Shown here: positions 28,853 through 36,659 of the stretch, piece by piece | Layout: each line of letters starts with the position of its first letter | Position numbering within the stretch: the first letter of the stretch is position 1 | From: Methylobacterium sp. WSM2598 | Lineage (GTDB): Bacteria > Pseudomonadota > Alphaproteobacteria > Rhizobiales > Beijerinckiaceae | Reading direction: 5' to 3' | DNA: 64,000 nt | NCBI RefSeq assembly: GCF_000379105.1 | Contig: NZ_KB900609.1 | Location: 565,781-629,780 of the forward strand | Position numbers and translations under genes: made by a program | The notes under the pieces: generated by a model | The model's input: the letters and a program-made list of their open reading frames with translations, nothing else | Database searches by the model: none | Told to the model about the DNA's origin: nothing

Positions 28853-29707
28853 TCATTCCCAGCGCGCGACGACGCTCCAGCGCGACAGGATCCCGTCGAT
28901 CCAGGCGCGCTGTGGCCCGAGAAGCACGCCCTGGGAGAAACCGCCGCAACCTCCCGGACCGCTGGTCCAGGTCGTGACCGCGACGACGCGGTCCGCGGCG
29001 GTGATCGGTCCGCCGGAATCGCCCTCGCAGGCGCCCGCGACCCCGTCCGCCGCCCGCAGCCAGACCAGGATCCGGCTCGGCCCGTGCGGTTCGACGGCCG
29101 GCAGCGCCGCGACCCGGTAGGTGCCGCTGCTGCGCGGATCGCGCGGACGGGCGAGGCCGTAGCCGCCGAGGGTGAGGGCGGCCCCGGCCCGGGGCGGGGC
29201 GGCGGAGAGCGGCGCCGGGGCGAAGCGGGCGGGCAGCGGGGCGGGCAGGCGCAGGAGCGCGAGGTCGATCGAGCGGCGGCGCCCCGCGACGGCGCCCGGG
29301 TCGAAGCCGGGATGCACCGCCGCCTCGGCGAGCGGCAGCAGCACGGGCTCGCCCGCGCCGTCGCGGAAATGCACCCGGTGCTCCGCGCCGGGCGCGGCGC
29401 AATGGCCGGCCGTGAGAACCACGGTCGGGGCGAGCACGACGCCGCTGCAGACGCCGCCGCGGGAGGAGAGCACCATCACGGCCGAGCCCGCGAGCGGGCC
29501 GCCGGGATCGTCCCGCCCGCCGATCACCGCCGCGGCCGGTGCCAGGGCGGCGAGCCAGCCGGCCACTGCGGCCGGCGCCAGGGCGGCGAGCCGGCCGGCC
29601 ACTGCGGCCGGCGCCAGGGCGGCGAGCCGGCCGGCCGCCGCGGCCGGCGCCAGGGCGGCGAGCCGGCCGGCCGCCGCGAGGAGGGAAAGGAGCGTCGCTG
29701 AGGGCAT
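28853..29707 (-). CDS. Secreted trypsin-like serine protease, copy 2, with repeat-expanded leader
   Basis: A 284-residue S1-family protease: His in LTAGHC, Asp in SIDLALLRL and Ser in GDSGGP. The N-terminus is odd. After MPSATLLSLLAAAGR it carries four tandem 12-residue units, AGRLAALAPAAV-like, encoded by a 36-bp DNA repeat, before the protease domain starts at about residue 60 (VIGGRDDP). The units are hydrophobic with an Arg each, so the leader is a stretched signal or membrane region. The start at 29707 is the first ATG that gives a hydrophobic N-terminus. Confidence 0.85.
   Translation of the reverse strand: MPSATLLSLLAAAGRLAALAPAAAAGRLAALAPAAVAGRLAALAPAAVAGWLAALAPAAAVIGGRDDPGGPLAGSAVMVLSSRGGVCSGVVLAPTVVLTAGHCAAPGAEHRVHFRDGAGEPVLLPLAEAAVHPGFDPGAVAGRRRSIDLALLRLPAPLPARFAPAPLSAAPPRAGAALTLGGYGLARPRDPRSSGTYRVAALPAVEPHGPSRILVWLRAADGVAGACEGDSGGPITAADRVVAVTTWTSGPGGCGGFSQGVLLGPQRAWIDGILSRWSVVARWE
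29541..29678. repeat. 36-bp in-frame minisatellite within the protease leader
   Basis: Three full copies and a partial fourth of a 36-base unit (starts GCCAGGGCGGCGAGCCGGCC on the plus strand) at 29541, 29577, 29613 and 29649. Since 36 is a multiple of three, copy-number change would add or remove 12 residues without breaking the frame. Confidence 0.85.
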
Positions 29708-29813
29708 GGCGGGGCGCCGACGGGCTGCGGGAAGGTCCGGACCCCGCCTCTGCACCGTCGCGGGCCCGGTCGTCCACAGCCGGTTGCGGCCGTTCCCGCC
29801 GCGAGGGGGCTCG

Positions 29814-30125
29814 TCAGTTCGGTCCCGTGGCGAACACGCCCGCCACGACCGCGTCGGGGACGAGGCATCCGGTGCAGACCGAGGCGATCGCGCGGTTGGC
29901 CCGCGCGGTGATGCGCGCCTCGAAGGCGGCCCGCGCCGCCGCGGCCTGCGCCTGCGCGTCGGCCGACCCGCCCGCGCCGATCTCGCTCTGCGGGCGGATG
30001 CGCAGGAAGAGCGGCGCCTCGCCCTCCTGCGCGCGGGCAGCCGGCACCGCCAGCACCGCGCAGGCGAGGGCCGCGGCCCACCGCCGGACGGCCCCGCGCC
30101 CGGACCCGTTCCCCGTCTCCGCCAT
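29814..30125 (-). CDS. Small secreted hypothetical protein, 103 aa
   Basis: A protein with a late hydrophobic signal segment (about 18-33, ALACAVLAVPAARAQ) and an Ala/Gln/Arg-rich helical mature part that contains one CXXC (SVCTGC). GGAGG lies before the ATG at 30125. It resembles small periplasmic proteins with a metal- or disulfide-binding CXXC, but no family is recognised. It may be in a transcript with the two proteases that follow. Confidence 0.6.
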   Translation of the reverse strand: MAETGNGSGRGAVRRWAAALACAVLAVPAARAQEGEAPLFLRIRPQSEIGAGGSADAQAQAAAARAAFEARITARANRAIASVCTGCLVPDAVVAGVFATGPN

Positions 30126-30287
30126 GCCCCCTCCCCCGCCGATCCCGGCCAAGCTCGGCCCGAGCGCTTAACCAATCGCTAACCTTGACGGATCCCTCGG
30201 TGCGCCTCGGCACGGCCGGCCGCGGCGTGGCGGGCCGACGCCCCGCCATTCAGGCCGCATTCAGTGCCTCGGCGAGATGGTTCGGCC

Positions 30288-30665
30288 ATGCGACACGCGG
30301 TTGCCATCTCGGCCCTGGGGGCTGCCGGGCTCATCGGAGCGATGGGCTGGTACGCGCTCGCCCAGGACAGGGCGGAGACCGGGACCGTGGCGGCGCCGAC
30401 GCAGACGACCCGGCTGTCGCAGGCGGGGCAGACCTGCCTGTCGCCCGGGGACCTGCGCGAGGCCGTGGCGGAGAAGCGCGTCGTCGAGCCGGTGGCGGCG
30501 ATCCGGGCCGCGCAGGCGGCGGTGCCGCGGGCCGACATCGTGCGCGCCAATCTCTGCCGCCGCAACGAGGCGCTGGTCTACATGCTCACGGCCTTGCGCC
30601 GGGACGGGCAGTTCGTGCACGTCGTGGTGGATGCCCGGTCGGGTCAAGTGGCCGGCCAGTGGTGA
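30288..30665 (+). CDS. PepSY-like periplasmic protein, candidate FeuN counterpart
   Basis: A 125-residue protein with an N-terminal signal or anchor (AISALGAAGLIGAMGWYALA) and a C-terminal half of PepSY pattern (ADIVRANLCRRNEALVYML then GQFVHVVVDARSGQVAGQW). Two cysteines could form a disulfide. It lies 54 bases before a response regulator/histidine kinase pair. In Sinorhizobium the small periplasmic FeuN restrains FeuQ; this gene is in the right place for that job, but homology is not shown. Confidence 0.7.
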   Translation: MRHAVAISALGAAGLIGAMGWYALAQDRAETGTVAAPTQTTRLSQAGQTCLSPGDLREAVAEKRVVEPVAAIRAAQAAVPRADIVRANLCRRNEALVYMLTALRRDGQFVHVVVDARSGQVAGQW

Positions 30666-30719
30666 GGCCCCGGACGCCGCGTCCGGAGCCGAGTGTGGTG
30701 AAGCGCAGCGAGGCCTGCC

Positions 30720-31403
30720 GTGCGTCTGCTCATCGTCGAGGATGACCGGGATCTCAACCGGCAGGTGGTGACCGCCCTGGAACAGGCGGGCTACGCGGTG
30801 GACAAGGCCTTCGACGGCGAGGAGGGCGCCTATCTGGGCGAGACCGAGCCCTACGACTGCATCATCCTCGACATGGGCCTGCCCAAGCAGGACGGCGTGA
30901 CGGTGCTGTCGGGCTGGCGCCGGGCCCAGGTGAAGACCCCCGTCATCATCCTGACCGCCCGCGACCGCTGGAGCGACAAGGTCAACGGCTTCGACGCCGG
31001 GGCCGACGACTACGTCACCAAGCCCTTCCACATGGAGGAGCTGCTCGCGCGGGTGCGGGCGATCCTGCGCCGGGCGGCCGGCCACGCGTCGAGCCAGATC
31101 AGCGCCGGGCCGGTCACCCTCGACACCCGCTCGGGCCGGGTCTTCGTGAACGGCAGCCCGGTCAAGCTCACCTCGCACGAGTACCGGCTGCTCTCCTACC
31201 TCATGCACCATACCGGCCGGGTGGTGTCGCGGGCGGAGCTCACCGAGCACCTCTACGACCAGGATTTCGACCGCGACTCGAACACCATCGAGGTCTTCGT
31301 CGGGCGGCTGCGCAAGAAGCTCGCCGTCGACCTGATCCAGACCGTGCGCGGCCTCGGCTACCTGATCGATCCGGGCGGCGGGTCCGGCGCGAGCGGCGCA
31401 TGA
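30720..31403 (+). CDS. feuP: OmpR-family response regulator, FeuP-like
   Basis: A 227-residue two-component regulator. The receiver domain has DD in VEDDRD, phospho-acceptor Asp in IILDMGLP, Thr in LTARDRW and Lys in TKPFH. The C-terminal winged helix binds DNA (LTSHEYRLLSYLMHH, VFVGRLRKKL). Start is GTG. The next gene, a histidine kinase, overlaps its stop by four bases. The FeuP name rests on the kinase partner and on cycHJKL nearby, as in Sinorhizobium; PhoP-like is the wider family. Confidence 0.75.
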   Translation: MRLLIVEDDRDLNRQVVTALEQAGYAVDKAFDGEEGAYLGETEPYDCIILDMGLPKQDGVTVLSGWRRAQVKTPVIILTARDRWSDKVNGFDAGADDYVTKPFHMEELLARVRAILRRAAGHASSQISAGPVTLDTRSGRVFVNGSPVKLTSHEYRLLSYLMHHTGRVVSRAELTEHLYDQDFDRDSNTIEVFVGRLRKKLAVDLIQTVRGLGYLIDPGGGSGASGA

Positions 31404-32869
31404 ACGCGCCCGCCCGCGGCGTCGCCGGCAGCGTCGGCCCGGAGACCGAGGCCGCCCCGGCCCGCGCGCCGGCCTGGCGCCCGTGGCGGCGGCGCTCGAT
31501 CGCGGTGCGCCTCGCGGTCTCGGCGCTGCTGTCGAGCGCCCTGATCCTGCTGATCGCGGGCCTCATCCTGTCGACCCTCTACCGCGAGACGACGGAGCGC
31601 GCCTTCGACAGCCGCCTCATCGTCTACGCGAACGACCTCGCCACCAACCTCGTCTCGCCCGGCGACAGCGAGGGAAGGGCGCTCGGCACGCTCGGGGATC
31701 CGCGCTTCGACCTGCCGCTCTCCGGCTGGTACTGGCAGGTCGGCCGCCCGAACGCGAAGCCGCGCGACATCCGCACCTCGCGCTCCCTGGTCGGGGTGCC
31801 GCTGCCGCCCCCGGACAACGCGGTGGGCGAGGCCGGCGCCGGGCAATTGCGCAAGGGCTACGGCCGCGCCCAGGACGAGCGGCCGCTGCGGATCATCGAG
31901 CGCACGGTCGATCTCGGCGAGGAGGGCCGCTACGTCGTGCGGGTCGCCGGCCCCTCGGACGAGATCGAGTCCGACATGCGCCGCTTCAGCATGGCGCTGG
32001 TCACCACCTTCTCGATGCTCGGCCTGTCGCTCGGCCTCACGACCCTGCTGCAGATCCGATTCGGTCTCGCCCCGCTCACCAAGCTGCGCGCGGCGCTCGG
32101 CGCCATCCGCCGCGGCGAGGCCGACCGGATCTCGGGCGATTACCCGCACGACATCGCCCCGCTCGCCGGCGAGGTGAACCTGCTGATCGAGACGAACCGC
32201 GAGATCCTGGAGCGGGCGCGGACCCAGGTCGGCAACCTCGCCCACGCCCTCAAGACCCCGCTGAGCATCATCGTGAACGAGGCCGAGGCGGTGGACGCGT
32301 CGAGCGAGCTCGCCGGCAAGATCCGCGAGCAGGCCGCGATCATGCGCGACCAAGTCAACTACCACCTCGACCGCGCCCGCGCGGCCGCGCTCGCCGGCAC
32401 GCTCGGCACCTTCACGGACGTGGAACCGGTCGTGGCGGCGCTGATCCGCACCTTCGGCAAGATCTACCGGGACAAGACCCTGGCCTTCGACGCCGCGATC
32501 ACCCCGGGCCTGCGCTTCCGGGGCGAGCGGCAGGATCTGGAGGAGATGATCGGCAACCTTGTCGACAACGCCTCGAAATGGGCGGCGGGCCGGGTGGCGA
32601 TCCGCGCGGAGGTGATCGGCCAGGGCGAGTACCCGCACCTGATCGTCACCGTCGAGGATGACGGGCCGGGCCTGCCGCCCGAGGCCCGCGTCGCGGTGCT
32701 CAAGCGCGGCCGGCGGCTCGACGAGACCAAGCCGGGCTCGGGGCTCGGCCTCTCGATCGTCGCCGACCTCGCCACGCTCTACCGCGGACGGCTGCGCCTC
32801 GAAGCGGCGAGCCTCGGGGGTCTGCGGGCGGTGGTCGAGATCCCGGGGGATGCGAGCCCCAAGGCCTGA
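31400..32869 (+). CDS. feuQ: HAMP histidine kinase, FeuQ-like
   Basis: A 489-residue membrane sensor kinase. Two membrane helices (about 38-60 and 198-222) bracket a periplasmic sensor domain of about 135 residues; a HAMP linker follows. His282 in LAHALKTPLS is the phospho-acceptor. The ATPase has the N box IGNLVDNASKWA, DDGPG and GSGLGLSI. Its start overlaps the stop of the regulator by four bases. In Sinorhizobium FeuPQ controls cyclic glucan export and osmotic responses; targets here are not known. Confidence 0.8.
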   Translation: MNAPARGVAGSVGPETEAAPARAPAWRPWRRRSIAVRLAVSALLSSALILLIAGLILSTLYRETTERAFDSRLIVYANDLATNLVSPGDSEGRALGTLGDPRFDLPLSGWYWQVGRPNAKPRDIRTSRSLVGVPLPPPDNAVGEAGAGQLRKGYGRAQDERPLRIIERTVDLGEEGRYVVRVAGPSDEIESDMRRFSMALVTTFSMLGLSLGLTTLLQIRFGLAPLTKLRAALGAIRRGEADRISGDYPHDIAPLAGEVNLLIETNREILERARTQVGNLAHALKTPLSIIVNEAEAVDASSELAGKIREQAAIMRDQVNYHLDRARAAALAGTLGTFTDVEPVVAALIRTFGKIYRDKTLAFDAAITPGLRFRGERQDLEEMIGNLVDNASKWAAGRVAIRAEVIGQGEYPHLIVTVEDDGPGLPPEARVAVLKRGRRLDETKPGSGLGLSIVADLATLYRGRLRLEAASLGGLRAVVEIPGDASPKA

Positions 32870-32932
32870 GCGCGGGGCCGGAGCCGTCGCGCGCCGCCGC
32901 GTCGCAGTGGTCCCGGCGCCGGCCCCGGCGCC

Positions 32933-33106
32933 TCAACCGCGCGCCAGCGCCTCACGCGGGATGGCGTTGATCCGCACCTGCCGGCCGGGGCCGCTCACCC
33001 GGGAGCGGTCGATCACGTCGGGGTCGCGCCGCAGCGTGACCTGGCGCTCGGGCGCATCGAGCCGGGCGCGGCGTCCTCGCCGCACCGACGCTGAACGCGC
33101 CACCAT
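32933..33106 (-). CDS. Orphan BrnA/DUF4415-like antitoxin remnant
   Basis: A 57-residue basic protein whose C-terminal half, VTLRRDPDVIDRSRVSGPGR followed by QVRINAIPREAL, matches the DNA-binding tail of BrnA/DUF4415 antitoxins (usually RLDxDVxxxFRASGPGWQTRIN). Several usual residues have changed: Leu to Arg, Phe to Ser, Trp to Arg and Thr to Val, and a Pro breaks the last helix. No BrnT toxin gene is found before it; an MFS gene ends about 100 bases away. It is most likely a decayed toxin-antitoxin remnant. The call is tentative. Confidence 0.4.
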   Translation of the reverse strand: MVARSASVRRGRRARLDAPERQVTLRRDPDVIDRSRVSGPGRQVRINAIPREALARG

Positions 33107-33213
33107 GATCCGACCGGTGTCGCGGCGCGAGGGAGCGCGCCGGGGCGGCGATCTCGCCGCGCAACCGGCCGGCGCGCGACGCGGACAGGCGGCTTGCGCG
33201 AAGCCCGGCCGCG

Positions 33214-34440
33214 CTACTCCGCGGCCTGGAGGCCGCGCGCCTCCCCGCGCTCGGCCGCGAGCGAGACGGCCCAGATCGCCAGCCCGCCGAGCGCGAGCGC
33301 CGCGCCGACATGGCCGGTCGCCGGCAGGCCGAAGCCCCGCGCCAGCACCAAGCCCGCGAGCCAGGGGCCGAGCGCGTTGGCGACGTTGAAGGCCGAGTGG
33401 TTGAGCGCCGCCGCCAGCGTCTGCGCGTCCTGCGCCACGTCCATCAGGCGGGTCTGCAGGATGGTCGAGAGCCCGCCGCCGCAGCCGATCAGGAACACCA
33501 CCGGGGCCAGTGTCCACAGGCTCGCGGTCGCGGCCGGGTAGAGGGCGAGCGCCGCCGCGCTCCAGACCAGCGTGGCCCCCGCGGCCGGCATCTGGAACCG
33601 GTCGGCGGCCCAGGCGCAGACGAGGTTGCCGATGGTGAGGCCGAGCCCGAACAGGCCGAGCAGCACCGGCACCGTCCCGGGCGCGGCCCGCGCGACGCCG
33701 AGCAGCGTCGAGGCGAGATAGGTGTAGACCGCGAACAGCCCGCCGAAGCCGATCGCCCCGGTGGCGAGGGTGAGCCAGACCTGGCCCCGCCGCAGCGCCC
33801 CGAGCTCCCGCAGGGCGCTCGCGCCGGGGGCGGCCGGGCCGAGCGGCGCGAGGAGCCGCACCAGGAGCGCGGTGAGGAGGGCGAGCCCGGCCACGAGGGC
33901 GAAGCTCCAGCGCCAACCGATCCAGAGGCCGACGAGGTTCGCGAGCGGCACGCCCACGATGGTGGCGACCGTGAGCCCGGCGAGCACGCGCGCCACCACC
34001 TGCGCGCGGCGGGCGGGCGCGACCAGGGAGGCGGCGACCAGGGCAGCAACGCCGAAATAGGCGCCGTGCGGGAGGCCGGCCAGGAAGCGGCAAGCCAGCA
34101 TGCTGGGGTAGCCCGGCGCCAGGGCCGAGAGGCCGTTGCCGAGCGCGAAGAGCAGCATCAGGCCGATCAGGAGCGTGCGCCGCGCGATCCGGGCCGCCAG
34201 CACGGCGATGACCGGTGCCCCCACCACCACGCCGAGCGCGTAGGCGCTGATCACGTGGCCGGCGGTCGGCGCGTCGATGCCGAGATCCGGGGCGAAGTCC
34301 GGGACGAGGCTCATCGCGGCGAATTCGGTCGTGCCGATCGCGAAGCCTCCCGTGGCGAGCGCCAGGAGCGCGAGACCGGGACGGCGCGCGCGCGGATCTG
34401 CCGCCGCGGGGCGGGCGGGATCGGGGAAGGTGGGGGGCAT
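33214..34440 (-). CDS. MFS drug/sugar exporter (DHA1, AraJ/YdhP-like)
   Basis: A 408-residue inner-membrane transporter with 12 hydrophobic helices. The first helix motif FAIGTTEFAAMSLVPD and the RFLAGLPHGAYFGVAALVAA block are typical of the AraJ/YdhP/PbuE branch of DHA1 proton antiporters. The ribosome site is weak and the start at 34440 is taken because upstream codons lack any family resemblance. It is divergent from ccmI. Substrate unknown. Confidence 0.88.
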   Translation of the reverse strand: MPPTFPDPARPAAADPRARRPGLALLALATGGFAIGTTEFAAMSLVPDFAPDLGIDAPTAGHVISAYALGVVVGAPVIAVLAARIARRTLLIGLMLLFALGNGLSALAPGYPSMLACRFLAGLPHGAYFGVAALVAASLVAPARRAQVVARVLAGLTVATIVGVPLANLVGLWIGWRWSFALVAGLALLTALLVRLLAPLGPAAPGASALRELGALRRGQVWLTLATGAIGFGGLFAVYTYLASTLLGVARAAPGTVPVLLGLFGLGLTIGNLVCAWAADRFQMPAAGATLVWSAAALALYPAATASLWTLAPVVFLIGCGGGLSTILQTRLMDVAQDAQTLAAALNHSAFNVANALGPWLAGLVLARGFGLPATGHVGAALALGGLAIWAVSLAAERGEARGLQAAE

Positions 34441-34647
34441 GCGGCTTGGCCGGCTCCGAGGAACGAGGGTCCGGCAGGGGACCGGGGCTTCGCGGCTCCA
34501 ACGTTGCAATGCAGCACGCGTTGCGCAATGCAGCGTTGAGGACCCGACAGGGCAGCCCTGCGCCGCGCGGGGCTCTCCTCATCGCGTGACGACGTGTCGC
34601 CGCGCCGTCCGATCGTGTCCGGCGGTTCCGGCGGCTAGACGATCGAC

Positions 34648-35925
34648 ATGACGGCGATCTGGTTCCTCTTCGCAGCAATGACCGGGGCGGCGGTGCTCGC
34701 GCTGCTCTGGCCGCTGTCGCGCCGCCCGAACCCGGCCCTGCCGGAGGCGGGAGCCGAATCCCTCCTCGCCACCGAGACCGGCTTCTACGAGGACCAGCTC
34801 CGCGACATCGAGCGCGACCGGGCCCGCGGGCTCATCGGCCCCGGCGAGGCCGAGGCGGCCCGCGCGGAGGCGGCGCGGCGGCTGCTGCGGGCGAGCCGCA
34901 CGCTCGGCACCGCGGACGCGCCGCGGGTGGGCGAGCCGGCCCTGCGGCACCGCCGCGCGGCCTCGGCCTTCGCCCTCTCGACCGTGCCCCTGGTGGCCCT
35001 GATCGTCTACGGCCTCTACGGCGCGCCGAGCCTGCCCTCGCAGCCCCAGGCTGAGCGTCTCGCCGCGGCGCGCGACTCCGCCCGCGACCCGGCCGGCCGC
35101 GACTCGGCCACCCGCGACTCGGCCACCCGCGACTCGGCCACCCGCGATCTGGCGTCCGGCATCGCGCAGATCGAGACTCACCTCGCGAAGCACCCGGAGG
35201 ACGGCCGCGGCTGGGAGGTCCTGGCCCCGGTCTATCTCCGCCTCGGCCGCACCGAGGACGCCGTGAGGGCCTACGAATCGGCCCTACGCCTGCTCGGCGA
35301 CAGCGGGACCCGCCTCGCCGATTACGGGGAGGCGCTGGTCGCCTCGGCGGACGGCATGGTGTCGGGCCAGGCGCGCGGCGCCTTCGAGCGCTCGCTCGCG
35401 GCGGATCCGAGCGGGGTCAAGCCGCGCTTCTACCTCGCGCGGGCGGCCGAGCAGGACGGGGACCGCGCGCTCGCCCTCTCGCGCTACGCGGCGCTGGCCG
35501 AGGCCTCCCCGGCCGACGCGCCCTGGATGCCTCTGTTGCGCGAGAGCATCCAGCGCCTCGGCGGCACGCCGCCCGCGGGCGGGCCCAGGCCCGAGGGCGG
35601 GGCGAGGCCCGAGGGCGAGGCGAAGCCCGAGGGCGGGGCGAAGCCTGCCCTGCCCGGGAGCGGCGGGACGCCGCCGGGCGAGGCCGGACCCGGCCTGTCC
35701 GAGGAGCAGCGCGGCGCGATCCGCGGCATGGTGGCGGGGCTCGACCGCCGCCTCGCCGCGCAGGGCGGCAGCCCCGAGGAATGGGCGCGTCTCGTGCGCT
35801 CCTACGGGGTGATGGGCGAGCGCGACAGGGCGGCCGAGGCCCTCGCCCGCGCCCGCGCGGCGCTCGGCGGAGAGGCCGGCCCGGTCGAGGCGGTGGCGCG
35901 CGAACTCGGCCTCGCGGCGCCCTGA
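34648..35925 (+). CDS. ccmI: Cytochrome c biogenesis protein CcmI (CycH)
   Basis: A 425-residue component of System I cytochrome c maturation that holds apocytochrome for the haem ligase CcmF-CcmH. A first membrane helix (1-20), a short cytoplasmic loop with ETGFYEDQLRDIERDRARG typical of CcmI, a second helix (about 108-125) and a periplasmic TPR region (about 165-300, 345-420). Two low-complexity stretches interrupt it: ATRDS-type repeats (about 150-165) and a Pro/Glu/Gly-rich stretch (about 310-335). First gene of the ccmI-E-F-H block. Confidence 0.93.
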   Translation: MTAIWFLFAAMTGAAVLALLWPLSRRPNPALPEAGAESLLATETGFYEDQLRDIERDRARGLIGPGEAEAARAEAARRLLRASRTLGTADAPRVGEPALRHRRAASAFALSTVPLVALIVYGLYGAPSLPSQPQAERLAAARDSARDPAGRDSATRDSATRDSATRDLASGIAQIETHLAKHPEDGRGWEVLAPVYLRLGRTEDAVRAYESALRLLGDSGTRLADYGEALVASADGMVSGQARGAFERSLAADPSGVKPRFYLARAAEQDGDRALALSRYAALAEASPADAPWMPLLRESIQRLGGTPPAGGPRPEGGARPEGEAKPEGGAKPALPGSGGTPPGEAGPGLSEEQRGAIRGMVAGLDRRLAAQGGSPEEWARLVRSYGVMGERDRAAEALARARAALGGEAGPVEAVARELGLAAP

Positions 35926-35970
35926 CGCCGCGGATTTCCGTCACCTTTCGAATGCTCTAGAGTGGCGCGC

Positions 35971-36045
35971 ATGAGAACGAGCCGGGAGAAGCTCCGGATG
36001 ATGCCGATCCGTCGTACCGGAGAGCCGCCGGAGGCCCGCCCGTGA
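35971..36045 (+). CDS. Possible 24-aa leader peptide before ccmE
   Basis: A short frame, [20 protein letters not shown] ending ARP, whose TGA overlaps the GTG start of ccmE. It might couple translation of ccmE to upstream ribosomes. Short frames are frequent by chance in GC-rich DNA, so support is weak. Confidence 0.2.
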   Translation: MRTSREKLRMMPIRRTGEPPEARP

Positions 36046-36533
36046 CCCGCAAGCAGCGTCGGCTCGTCTTCATCGGCACTTGCGGGGCGGTGCTCGCGGT
36101 GGCGCTGGGGCTGGTGCTCTGGGCGATGAGCGGCACCATCGTGTTCTTCCGCTCCCCGAGCGAGATCGCCCGCGAGGCCGTGGCGCCGGGCGTGCGCTTC
36201 CGCCTCGGCGGCCTCGTCGAGGCGGGCTCGGTCGTGCGCGGGCCCGACGGCCAGGTCACCTTCGCGGTCACCGACAACGCCGCCCGCCTGCCGGTGCGCT
36301 ACCGGGGCCTGCTGCCGGACCTGTTCCGCGAGGGTCAGGGCGTGGTGGCGGAGGGGGCGATGGAGCCGGGCGGCGTGTTCCGCGCCGACACGGTGCTGGC
36401 CAAGCACGACGAGACCTACATGCCGCGCGAGGTCGCGGACGCGCTCAAGAAGTCGGGCCGCTGGCAGGAGGGCGCCGGCCATCCGGCGCCGGCTCCGCCG
36501 CGCACGGCGAGCGGCGAGGCGCGCGCGCCCTGA
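36042..36533 (+). CDS. ccmE: Cytochrome c haem chaperone CcmE (CycJ)
   Basis: A 163-residue membrane-anchored periplasmic haem chaperone. One N-terminal helix (about 8-28) is followed by the OB-like domain; His122 in [10 protein letters not shown] is the haem-binding His and Tyr126 the haem-contact Tyr of the HxxxY motif. The C-terminal 25 residues are Pro/Ala-rich and disordered. GTG start preceded by GGAGG at slightly long spacing. It hands haem to CcmF encoded next. Confidence 0.96.
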   Translation: MTRKQRRLVFIGTCGAVLAVALGLVLWAMSGTIVFFRSPSEIAREAVAPGVRFRLGGLVEAGSVVRGPDGQVTFAVTDNAARLPVRYRGLLPDLFREGQGVVAEGAMEPGGVFRADTVLAKHDETYMPREVADALKKSGRWQEGAGHPAPAPPRTASGEARAP

Positions 36534-36659
36534 GCGCCGCCCGGGCGGATGGCGGCGGGTTGTCCGTGCGGCGAAACATCGTGGCGGCGGGCGCGCGCAA
36601 GCGGACTACAAGGCGGCGGGGGCCGGGATGCGGCCCGGGATACGAATGAGGCGAGGCCC

